Source: Paramecium pentaurelia
Lineage: Eukaryota > Ciliophora > Oligohymenophorea > Peniculida > Parameciidae
Direction of reading: 5' to 3'
DNA length: 64,000 bases
NCBI GenBank assembly: GCA_905183005.1
Contig: CAJJDO010000163.1
Span: 124,001 to 188,000 of the forward strand
The notes beneath the pieces are model-generated. The model made no database searches. It was not told the origin of the DNA and saw only the letters and a list, made by a program, of their open reading frames with translations. Numbering within the stretch: the stretch's first letter is position 1; every line of letters begins with the position of its first letter. A program made the translations under genes and the position numbers. Shown piece by piece: positions 45,482 through 56,800 of the stretch.

Positions 45482-46425
45482 TCAAATAAATTTCCAAATA
45501 AAATCCTCTGCATGTTTAATATCATTCTTGGTGATAGTCAATATTTACATATATTCGAAACTTATTAAGTACCTACCCCAAATTGCTCTATTGAATTTAT
45601 CAGGATAGGTAGACATTAATTAATCATACATTCTTTTAAGATGCACATTTTAATTTTTAGAGATACAAAAATTGTTTAATAATATAATTCTTATGTAAAC
45701 TTAATTATTCCTTATTGTGACATCTTTATTATTTTATAAATAACATAATTGAAAAAAAAGCAATATTTCCTTCAAACATAAAGTATGTATTATCTATTTT
45801 TAAATTGCCTCTCTAGTTTTTTATTCAGTCACATATTAATTTATTATTTCAATCCCTATAAAATTAATATATCAAATAAATACTTTCTCATAATTAATAT
45901 AATCGATGGATTGTTTCTCATCATTTCCTTAGGTTAATTGATTAATTTATGTTTCTAAAGGTATCTATTCAGGTGAATTTAAATATCCAATAACCAAATT
46001 CATTTCTAAGTGTAATTAATTAAGATTTTCAGAACGTGACAACTCATCTTTCTCCTTCATTAATTAATTTAACCTTCTTATATCTTTATAATTTAATGAT
46101 TGAAAATTTATTCCCAAGAATATCTATCCTAAAAATAGTAAATTTATATATATCCTTACTTTTTCTTGTACTACCAACATATGTTGTAATAGTTGTTTGA
46201 TTTTATCACTCCTTACTTGAGTATCTGGAATCACAAATATAATTTTCTTGATAATCTATAGTAAATTTTACTATTTAAAAACGTCTTTTCTCAATATTAT
46301 ACAATTTTTGTACTTCCTTCTTCTCAAAAATAAAGTATCAATAAAATAATAATTAAATCCAGTATCAATAAAGAATTTTACTATTATAAGATTGATTTGA
46401 ATTCTATTGTTTTCAATTAAAAATG
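45482..46425 (-). pseudogene. Interrupted gene, unrecognised protein
   Basis: A minus-strand frame is open from about 46425 to 45482 with one TGA at 45874-45872. Upstream of it are KKIIFVIPDTQVRSDKIKQL, a first ATG at 46180 (MLVVQEK) and an acidic helical part (LMKEKDELSRSENLNQLHLEM). Downstream the same frame continues as TEQKTREAIQKQII, VHLKRMYDQLMSTYPDKF, AIWGRYLISFEYM and ends KHAEDFIWKFI. A 28-nt intron-like stretch covers the TGA, but removing it breaks the frame. The open frame before the first ATG suggests the start is lost. So it is either a pseudogene or a gene with a TGA read through. The family is not recognised. Confidence 0.5.
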
Positions 46426-46671
46426 ATCAGTAAAATTAATTTTTTTTTAATTACTTAAATATGAAAGTGAATTCTATAAATTGTTAGTCTGATTCAATTT
46501 ATTAGATAATTAGTATGATATAAATACATAATTAGATTTTACAAAGTTTTATTTAATAAATAATTATATATTTTACAAAATTTCTTGAAATATATTATTT
46601 TTAATAATTTATTTATAAAGATAAAGGATATTAATTACATATAAATAAATATATCAATAATATCAGATCAT

Positions 46672-47191
46672 TCAATTGTTGTTATTTTATGAATAAGATC
46701 TTCAATATAGTGGATTACAGATTTACTTAATTATTCTTTAATTATATTGTTTGAAGTCAAAGGAATTCTTTATTCATAGATTTTAGAATAACCTCTCTTT
46801 AAATGATATTTTTATTAGTTTTCTTGATGCATATCTATAAGTGATGTATAGTTCAAATTTTCTAATCATTTCAATAGTGGCTGTGTTGATTCTAAAAAAA
46901 ACATCATTATGAAGTTAACTTAATTTAAGAATTCTAAGAGTTTATCTGACTTGTGGCTTTAAATTATTAATACTTAAATATTCATGTTTAATATCCTCTT
47001 ATTTCTTATATCAAGCATAAATATAGCTTCAGCTGATACATAGAAACCCCCCTTTTACCCTTCGCATTTCGCATTTCTTTTCCCTTAATGTTTTTCTTAT
47101 TAATGGCAGCTAGTTTATAAGTTCTTCTTTTATTATTTAGTGCTTTCAATTTAGAGTCTCTTGATTGTCAATAAGCAATATCTTCAGGCAT
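46672..47191 (-). pseudogene. Ribosomal protein L7 (uL30) pseudogene
   Basis: Translating the minus strand in three frames recovers successive parts of RPL7: a basic N-terminus (MPEDIAYQQSRDSKLKAL, with a TGA at 47170-47168), FYVSAEAIFMLDIRNKRI, KPQVRQTLRILKLSQLHND, FRINTATIEMI, YASRKLI, RGYSKIYEQRIPLTSNNII and SKSVIHYIEDLIHKI. Each step needs a frame change and the block between the basic N-terminus and FYV is shortened. No intron pattern restores it, so it cannot encode a full ribosomal protein. The intact gene must be elsewhere. Introns of the parent seem absent or eroded, so I cannot tell a duplicated copy from a retrocopy. Confidence 0.8.
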
Positions 47192-47464
47192 TTTTAATCC
47201 CAGAATTAGAATGATAATTACTCCGCTTAGATTTATAGGTTGATATTATATTTATAGGAAATATAAACTCATTAATTTTGAAATAAAAAATTCAATGATT
47301 AGTATTTCATTTATTGATTTTTGTAAATTTGAAAGAAATTTGATAGAAAATGATTATATTTATTATTTAATAGCAATGTATGTATAAAATTTTACACTTG
47401 TCATTAATTATATGATATTTGTATAAAAATTAATAATAGTAATATAATTTATATCCTCACTTAC

Positions 47465-50246
47465 ATGTTTGAAGAATATTATTAGAAATATCAAATTATG
47501 GAATCAAATGTACCAGAAGCTCAAAGACAGAAATTGAAATTTTTGATATTTTCAATAAAGAATCAATAAAATAATGAAATTGAAATAAATCCTGAAAATT
47601 ATCCTGATCTTGAAGTAGATGAAATTTAAGGATTGTTTAATTTACCTGTTGAGGCTTAAAAGAGCATGTTCTGTTCAGTTTTTAAAAGTTTAGAGTTGGA
47701 AGATGATTCAAAGATAATAGGTGAATTACATGTGAAGGGTGAGACACTTGGAATATGGAGAACAAAAAAGTTAGAATTGAATTTAACTCATAAAAAGTTA
47801 ATTGTACCGAGAAAAGAAGGTAATATAGAAATGTAATTATCAAAATATGGAATAATGTGGGTTGGTTAGAAGAAGAGTAAAAGTTTACATTATTGTTTTA
47901 TTTTAATTGCACATAATTAAGCAATATTTGATCATTATAAATAATTGATAATGGGATCTGATGATGAAGAATATGCTAAAAAATGGTTTAATCTTTTGAG
48001 TCCAATTTGTGATACAAAACCTATTTAACCAAGAAGGATGAGTGTTGAATTTACAAAATAAACAGTTTCCACTTCACCATTGAATAGATCTGATCAATTA
48101 GATTTGAGTAAAAGTGATAATCATAATAATAATAATTGGTTAGAATTTAAATCATCCAATAATAATAATAATAAAGATATGTAAAGGATTTCAGAATAAC
48201 CTGAATCTCCAGATAATTTAAAAAAGACTTAACAAGATATCCAAACTAATTTGAATTAAGAAGAAAACCCTTATTTTCAAGTTTTCACTCCATAAATTGA
48301 ATAACCTCCTAAAGTACCTGCATATTTACATGATATGACAGTAGATAAATTTAAGTAAGGAGAATTTTATAGAGTAGGAAACAATGTTTATAAGAGTATT
48401 TCAAAGAAAGGATTATACTAAATTCAAATCATTTTAGAATATGATATTGAAGTAATTAAACATTTTCTGTATGAAGATAATGGGTTTAATAAATACATAG
48501 CAAATGAATAGACAATGTTTGATTATTAAGATTATAAGGTTGTAGATCAAATAAGAATTAAATCAATATTTGGTTATTAGAGAGAAACATAATTATATAT
48601 TATGAGATATAAGACATCTGATTGTATTATAGAAAAATAACTTAATTCAGTAAATCCAAATTATTCAATAGCTAAATTATTCAGGAAATAAATTTAAAAA
48701 TATTCATTTAATGGAATTTAGAAAAGAAATTAAAGTTATTCAAATGATTTGATACCTCAATAAACAATAATTTAGATTATTTGTTAACTTGATGATAATC
48801 CCTTTTTTGATTCTTAAAATATATCATTTATGGAATAATATAATTTTTTAGCAGATCATATTGATTACGTCATAAATTTTAGAGATTTACATTTTGAATA
48901 ATAATAACAATTATAAACAGCTATGACTTTGTCAAATCATTCAGAGGATCTATTTGTTGAAAAATTCAATTAATCAATAGAATTAGATAACAAGATACCT
49001 AATAATTTAATGGAACTTTTAGAATTTGTTTAAAAAAATAAACATTGGAATGTTTGTTTAAATAAGGAATTTTAAATGGAACCTATAAAAGTAGAACCAA
49101 AATTCTTGAAATCTACATCAGAAGGACATTTCTTATTAAAAAATTATTGGAAAGTAGATTAAAATTAAGGTGGTTTGCTATATGTTGATTAGATTGGATT
49201 AAGAGAATAAAAAAAGGTATTTTCTTACTTACTGTCATAAATAGGATCAAATATAGCTTCTGGAAAGTCTATAATGAATATTAGTCTACCTGTTTATGTC
49301 TTTGAAAAATAAAGTAATCTTTAGAGATATGCTAATTCACTTACTTACTTATAATATTTAGATGAAGCAGTCTAAAAGGATTATATATTTTAATTTAAAA
49401 ACTTCTTACCCTATGGATATGGTACAATCATCTTATATTTAAATATGTGGAAACCATTTAATCCTATTCTTGGAGAAACATACTCAGGATTTATAAATGG
49501 TTGTCCTATTTATGCAGAATAAGTATCACATCATCCACCAATAAGCAATTTATTGATTTATGGAAAAGGATATAGGTAATGAAATAAATTATTATATTAG
49601 AGTGAATCATCGTTTATGTACTATAGCAAGTATTTCAGCTAATTCAGTAAGTGGAATTAATTAAGGATATACAAAAGTTTATTTTTATGAATCTAAAAAT
49701 GAACTTATATTTTTACCTTGTTCTGGATTATATACTGGAACATTGTATGGTGATAAATTATTCTAGATGGTAGGAAAATTTCATGTTATTAATTTGAAAC
49801 ACAAATTAGTAGCAGAAATCAAATTGAATCCTTATCCAGGTTCAATTTGGAAAAAAAGGAGAGAACATTTAGATGATTATTATGAAGGTTTTATATATGA
49901 AGTGAATGATGAATTTATAAAGAGATTCTAAAAAGATGGATATTTAAAATTTAAAGAATTAAAATAAAATGAAATTATTAGAGAAATATCTAAAATTAAT
50001 GGTGTATGGCATAAAAATATGTTTATAGATAATTAAGAAATATGGAATATTAATACAGAACCTTATGTATTAGAAGATGAAGAGTATATTATTATTAATA
50101 TATTTAGTCATCCTTTACCATCAGATTCTAATTTTAGAGAAGATTTAATTGCATGGAAGACTGGTAATTTTGATTTAGCTATGAAAATGAAAACTAAATT
50201 AGAAGAAGCATAAAGAGCTGATGCTAAATTAAGAAAAAAACATTGA
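47465..50246 (+). CDS. Oxysterol-binding protein with PH domain
   Basis: OSBP-related proteins carry sterols or phosphoinositides between membranes at contact sites. One 25-nt intron (49576-49600) is removed, giving 918 residues. A PH domain at about 80-180 (GELHVKGETLGIWRTKKLELN, then YAKKWFNLLS) is followed by a Gln/Asn-rich linker. Residues about 290-390 form an alpha/beta block that could be START-like. The ligand domain spans about 560-880 and has the family signature EQVSHHPPISN near 684, preceded by LPYGYGTIILYLNMWKPFNPILGET. No FFAT motif is obvious. This layout matches long OSBP/ORP members. The phosphoinositide-binding histidines and lid are in place, so it should be active. Confidence 0.95.
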
Positions 50247-50274
50247 ATGAATTTTATTAATAATCTTCTAATAC

Positions 50275-51556
50275 TCATAAAAGTTATTATGGTTTACCAA
50301 ATAGATTTTCTAATACTTTATAAGGTCCACGTTGATCTACAAACAAATGTAATTTTAAATTATTTCTATTATATTCTCTAATATCAGATACACCAATCAT
50401 GTTTTTCAAATATTTCTCTAAATCTATCAATTCTCTATCATCTTTATTATCATAAAATGGTAGTATTGGTATTCCATTTTCTATTTGCCATGCATAAGAA
50501 TAAGATGCATTGTCAATTAAAGCAACTTAACTTAATTATCTATTAGTATTTTCACAAAATAATCTTAAATCTTTAGTATATAAGGAAGTATTAGTTTAAG
50601 TACAACTGTCTCTAAATAATCGATGACTAATTATATTAGAATCAGGATCTAAATAATTGCAAACCTAATCAAATATTCTTATTATACCTTTTCTGCATAA
50701 CTACTATGTGAAGCAGTAAAGATAATTATTTCAAAATAATTGGAGAGATTTTTTAACATTTCTTTTGCATATGGTCTAACATTAATTCCAGCTCTTATTA
50801 TTTGATGTTTAGAAACATTTATTTCCAAGACAACATCACAAGGAATTGAAGGTGTTTCATTACAATGCACCAATGTTTCATCTAAATCAAAAAACAAAGT
50901 GAATTATCCTTATTTTGTTATGAATTTAATATACTTTAATGTTTTTTGGGTAATTTATGAGATTTATTATTGTCATTATTATTTTGAGAAAAAAGTCTAC
51001 AATTTAATCCTTAATAGGTTTGATGGAAATGTTGACGATACATACGAGAGAAGTAGTCAGAACCATTGGTATCGAAAGCCCTTTATAGTTTACTTAGATA
51101 GTAGATTTCATTTCTTTTGTTTTAACTCGATGATCTAGGTTTTTATGAAGGACTTGCAATACGAAATGATTATAATCGAGATTGAGGAGTGAGAGAGTAT
51201 GGTTTAATTTAAGTAGGTATATCAATTTTTGTATCAATAGCAATTACTTTTTTTTTTAATGGTGATGAAATCAATTTAGTCTCAACTCTAGTAACAAATT
51301 TATTTAACTCATTATCCATTGATTTTTAATTTCTTTTTTCATTTATTTTATTTTTTAAAGCATCATTATTTAATAATTAAGCTTACCCATAATCTGGTGC
51401 TTTCATATTAACTAAACTCAGAAAATATCCATTTGATTAATCAGAATTCTTAGTTGAAGATGGATAAATTTTATTCTTCTTTAAATCCAAAATCTAAGAA
51501 TATGCAATGCGATCATGTCTTGAAAACTTATTAGATCCATTCCTAGATAAATTCAT
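50275..51556 (-). CDS. FCP1/SCP-type HAD phosphatase
   Basis: Two introns (50909-50934, 26 nt; 50665-50687, 23 nt) are removed, giving 410 residues. The first 200 residues are Ser/Asn/Gln-rich and disordered. The phosphatase domain starts near 213 with TLFFDLDETLVHC, the DxDxT nucleophile motif. It continues with RAGINVRPYAKEML, IIIFTASHSSYAEKV, LFRDSC, LYTKDLRLF and a final ALIDNASYSYAWQ, where the acidic metal-binding residue is part of ID/N. This is the NLI-interacting-factor family, which dephosphorylates the RNA polymerase II tail or, in the Dullard branch, membrane-associated substrates. No BRCT domain is present, so it is SCP-like and not full FCP1. It is convergent with the OSBP gene (28 bases between stops). 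Confidence 0.92.
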
Positions 51557-51863
51557 TAAAATAATATTTTTTAAAATATTATTATTCTAATTCAAATTGT
51601 TCATTCATAATAATATGATATTAATGCAATATAGTAAATTTCATATAGTCTTTATATAATAAATGTTTTAATTAAATACATAATTTTACTTCTCTTCATT
51701 TACATTTAAGAGTATGAAATATATTAACTAAGTAATTAAAAATAAATATATTAAATGTTATTTTAAGAACATTGATCTTGAATATTCAATTCTTAATTTA
51801 AGAGTTAGTATATGTTCTTGAATTCTAATTTATGATCAATTTATATTATCAAAATAATAAACC
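51557..51863. other. AT-rich intergenic stretch between divergent genes
   Basis: About 300 bases shared upstream of the phosphatase and the MORN gene. No element can be named. Confidence 0.55.
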
Positions 51864-52828
51864 ATGGGATGTGTATCAACTAAAGATTAACACATTAAAC
51901 AATTCAATATTAAATTACCTGATTCAAGTACATTACTAGATATCATTATAGTAAATCAAACAACTCTATAAACTGATTTGGATTTATCAGACTCATTAGA
52001 TTAATATATGTAAATAGGAATGAATCTAAGCAGCATAGGAGAGCTGCATCCGAAAGTTCAACTTGTACATTAAGAATTGGGAGATTTATTCCCTAATCTG
52101 TAAGGTCAGTATTTACTGATGCCAGATCAAAGTATTTATTTCGGATAAACATTAAATGGAAAAAGAAATGGTTAAGGAAAACAACATTGGTAGAAGGAAG
52201 GAAATTTATTAGAAGGGTATATCTTATATTCTAATATTAAAAGGATTTGGATTGATAATCAATTAAATGGAAGAGCCAGAATGATCTATCCAAATGGGGA
52301 TTAGTATTATATTTAATTGATTTTTGTTTAGTTTCGATGGAAATTTTGTTAATAATGTGGCTAATGGAATAGGCAAATTTGTAAATTCTAGAAAAGAGGT
52401 CAGAGGTTTTTGGCTTAATAATAAATTAATTGGAGAAGGAACTGAAATACGTAAAAATGGAACTATTTATACCGGACAATTTTAAGATGGCAAAATTCAT
52501 GGCCAAGGTAAATTTGAATTCGCTAATGGTTGTGTATATAAGGGTAATGTGCAGAAAGGAAAAATGCATGGCAATGGAGAGCTTATATTTTATGATAACA
52601 CAAGATATGTTGGTGAATTTAGAAATAATTGTATTTAAGGAAGAGGAATTTATGAAGCCAGTATTCCTATTCATGGTTGGGTAAGAATATTAATTTTAAT
52701 TTAAGTTTCATTCAAAATATGAAAATTAAACCATATTTCTCTATTTCTTTAGACAAGAAACACCAGTCTTAGTTGACAACCAAGATTGCACTCTAATTTA
52801 AAAATAATTAAGTACTTTTTTTGATTGA
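51864..52828 (+). CDS. MORN-repeat protein with acylated N-terminus
   Basis: Two introns (52304-52331, 28 nt; 52681-52705, 25 nt) are removed, giving 303 residues. The N-terminus MGCVSTKDQ fits N-myristoylation at Gly2 with palmitoylation at Cys3, as in membrane-anchored signalling proteins. After about 110 residues come six or so MORN repeats: YFGQTLNGKRNGQGK, YFDGNFVNNVANGIGKF, YTGQFQDGKIHGQGKFEF, YKGNVQKGKMHGNGEL and YVGEFRNNCIQGRGIY. MORN sheets plus lipidation suggest a cortical or ciliary membrane scaffold. The last intron could be retained, which would give a different short tail ending at a nearby TGA. The spliced reading was preferred because it gives a typical 25-nt intron. Confidence 0.85.
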
Positions 52829-52950
52829 AAATCAAACTTTTCTTTATAAATTACTTATTTATATATAAAAAAAAGAATAAAATATAATTTTTAATAGAAT
52901 TTAAAAAAGTTTAATTCATAATATATTTAAGAGGAAATATTATCCATAAA

Positions 52951-53412
52951 ATGAAAAACAACACACTATTTCCTTTTTTGATGATACCATTGTGCATAAG
53001 GTATTATTATTTATGCACTTATTTAATTAGCAAAGTTTCTGATTCATAATAGTATTTTTGTGAAGAAGCTTAAAAGAATTGTAATCTAAATTATGAGGCC
53101 CTCAAAAATGATTCTTCTAAAGAAGAGTTTTTATTTAATAACAATGAACCTTATTATGATAATGAACTAATTTTATATCCTCAAATAGAAAATCAATATT
53201 AATAACCATCTTCACCAGAATATCTAATTAAAGCTAAAGTATATCAAAATTGTTTATCTTAGAAGGAATTTGAGGATGAACTTTCTGTCATTCAATAATT
53301 TTAAAATCTAGAACACTAGGAGAAAGATGAAACCAACTAAAAAGTATCAGATGGAGAATAATAGAGTTAAAGATAATATGATTAGATTTGTATTCAATAT
53401 ATTGAACAATGA
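52951..53412 (+). CDS. Small secreted-type protein, unrecognised
   Basis: The frame gives 143 residues if a 30-nt intron (53001-53030) is removed, or 153 if retained, since it is a multiple of three. The start MKNNTLFPFLMIPLCISK looks like a signal peptide or membrane anchor. The rest is acidic, Gln/Glu/Asn-rich with four or five cysteines early (FCEEAQKNCNL) and no known domain. It lies just upstream of the giant surface-protein gene on the same strand. Its short length makes it less certain than its neighbours. Confidence 0.6.
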
Positions 53413-53842
53413 TTTTAATTTTATTCATCAAAATTATAATATCATATTTTTTAAATTTATTATTGGTTTAGGTTTTTAGTTGTTAAAATAAATTAAAGAA
53501 TATTTAAATAGAATCTATTCAATTATAAAAGGTCTGAAAATACCAATATTGCAATATTTCTGATATGAAAAACATTATAATTACTTTCAAATATTATTGA
53601 TGATATATCTGCTACAAAATTTGTTACATTAAACAATAAATATTTAACATAAAAAATCAAGGTAAAAAATAAATATAGAACTTCAAATTTTAATTAAGAA
53701 AAAGAGATGAAAAATTTAAATTTTATATAAATGACTGATGATAGCTTAATTGAAAGTTTTATTTATTAAGAAATTTTAATTGCAAAATAGCATAAGAAAT
53801 ATATATATATATTGATTATATTAAGTTTAATTTTTTAATCTA
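53413..53842. other. Intergenic stretch upstream of the giant gene
   Basis: About 430 AT-rich bases. Short open frames are present but none with coding-like composition. Confidence 0.5.
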
Positions 53843-56800
53843 ATGATACTTTTACATTTAATTTTCATATTAAGTATGAAGATGACGAGTGTTTTTGGGA
53901 CCATTAAGATGAATCCTACTAATCAATATTTAAGGAAAATTTTTGAACCGAAAGAGAATGAATATTCAAGTAATAGTTGTATAACATATGGAATTTGGTC
54001 AAAGTATAATCCTCTTAGTACAATCACTTAGATAGGAAAATTTGGATTATTTGATAATTATTGCTTTCATTTACATAATGCAATTGATTAGGAATCTAAA
54101 AGTTTAAATCTGATTTATTATGACTGTTTAGACTCTGTTTCAAAGAAAATAACAAAGACTCTTCTATTTATTAATAATTCAGATGAATAAAATAGATTTG
54201 AAATAATTATTAATCCATTTGATTATGAAAACACTTGGTTTTATTTATAGATTGTAGTATGGCCATTATAGGATATATTTAAATTGATAATTATGAAAAG
54301 AATTGAAATATTACTTGAAACAACAAAATAGATGAAATATCCATTTAAAGACAAGAATTTAATATTATCTTTTGGAGGTAATTTTATAGTACGTAATTCA
54401 AAGATACATGATTTATAGATAGACCAAATATTTACATATTTTCCAGGTCCTATTATTTTATAAGACTTATAAATTTCAAGTATAAATCTTAATTTTTCAT
54501 TTATTGATTCTGCAAATAAAGTATATAATTCAATTAAGACTTGTGTTTGTTCACAAAATGCTAAATTTTTGATTGGAGATATGGATGTTAAGAATTAAGA
54601 TATGAATACATTTATTTCTGAGAAAATAAATTGTGATTCATTTATATTAGTAGGATGGATTAAAGTTAAGGAAATTGTAAATCCATCTTAGCAACTCACT
54701 TATTAACTAATCAAAATATCAGGTAATTTATTAGATCCAATATTCTAAAATCAAAATTTATCACCATTCTAATTATTTTATCATTTTAGTGCAGATAAAA
54801 ATGAAATAGAAATCACTACCTATAGTTATACATTTCCAGATGTCTCTATTGATTTTTCCAATAATTCCTTTCTTCTATAGAAAAGATTTTTAATTTAAAA
54901 TAAAATTAGTTTATGGCATTATCTTAAAGTTGAATTATAAAAAAATAAATTTAGTGTGAAAATACTATTTTATGAAGGTAAAACTACTTTTAATTATGAT
55001 GCAAACTTTGATGTACGTTAATTTTAGAATTGTTAATTTAAAGTATAATATGGAAATATTTTATAAACTAAAACTAATTATTTAAACATATAAATGAGGA
55101 ATCTAGAGTTTTATAATTGTTATAAAAAACTTACATAATTAAGTTGTCATTATAGTTGTTTAGAATGTGATGGTCCAACCAATCAGGATTGTTTATCTTG
55201 TTCAATAGAATCATAAAGAACATATCTTCCTGAATATAAAGTTTGCATTTGTCCATTTAATACAATAGATAATTAGAATCAATGTTAATCATACTAATAA
55301 TCAAATCTAAGATTAATTAAAGATGAAGATTCAATAATAAGTTAGAATTGTAAATATGGATATTTTGAAATTGATGGAGAATGTGTTAAATGGTATAATT
55401 GTTATTAAAATACCTAGTCCTTCAATGATAAAGGAATAATTTATTAGTTGCTTTGAATGTGTAAACAACCCAAAATCATGGTTTGAGTATCCTACTTGCT
55501 AAAGAGTCTATGTTGTTAAACCTAATATTACTTTTGAAGAAGCATATATACCTTTTGGTTAAATCTAGTATTATTATGATGGAATATAAATAAATCCAAT
55601 TCATTATACTCATTCATTAGCAATATAAGTCAATTTTCCAAATATTAATGGAATTTTTAAGGAATTTTAACTAGCCTCAATCTATTTTAGATAATTTTGT
55701 TAATAAATGGATTTTTAAGAATCTGATTAATTCATTTGTTATGAATGTTTCATTTAAAATTGTTAGGTTTGTTAATTGACATTAACTACTTTAGAATGTA
55801 TAAAATGTTATAGTAATTATAAATTAATTGATGGTTATTGTAAATAATAATCTGAAATTAATTAAAAATCTGAATTCATTTGTTTACCACCATTTTATTA
55901 TTCATTTGATAAACAATGTAAAATATGTGAAATCAAAAATTGCATATATTGTTTTGAATACTAATTAAATGATTTAAATGTATGTTCATTAGTGAAAGTT
56001 TCTGAATTTAATTTAAGATATTTAAGTGTTGTCTAAATAGGTTGTGCACTTTGTGAAGAAAACTATATATTTGATTTCACTTTAGGGTTATGCTTAAAAC
56101 AAATACCTGATATTGAAAATTGTTAAAGATCTTATATAAATTTATAGAGTTAAGAGTAATGTGTTTCATCAATGAATGATGACTTTTCTATTGCCCCAGA
56201 AATATCTAATTGTTAATAATATATTGAAAATTGCAATTTATGCTCTATTAATATTGAAAAAGAAATTAAATGTGTTGTGTGCTAAGATAAATATATAATA
56301 GAAAATAATAAATGTTATTAAAATGAAGAATTGAATATGGAGGACAACTTATTCTAAAATTAGACAAATAAGATATAAAGTTTTATTCTTTAATTTGTAC
56401 CATATTTGAAACAACAAGTTTACAACACTTTCCTAAATTCATTAAATGCTATTTAAAAATAAACTTGTGATCCTGAATGCATTTTATGTCATTAGACTGG
56501 TTCGTATTGTAAAATATGTCCATTAAATTATTATAAAAAATATATTATAACAGAGAAAAGCAAAACCTGTACCTATTGTCATCCATTATGTGAAGTATGT
56601 TTAACTCGTTCTGATAAAGATATATAAGTAAGAAAATCAAATATCATCATTAGCTTAATTTTCCAAATTTTATTGTAAATCAGGAAAATTACATATATAC
56701 TAAGAAATGCATAAAACCATATTAAGATCCTTCTATATATTATGATTAATATAATGAAATCGTTAGATATTGTTTTAATTAAGATTGTAAAGATAAATTT

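Noticed and set aside
49576..49600. Frameshift in the OSBP gene
   Set aside because: The interruption is a normal 25-nt GT...TAG intron that restores the frame.
55417..55447. Split of the giant gene into two genes at a TGA near 55454
   Set aside because: A 31-nt intron removes the break and the cysteine-rich pattern continues directly across it.
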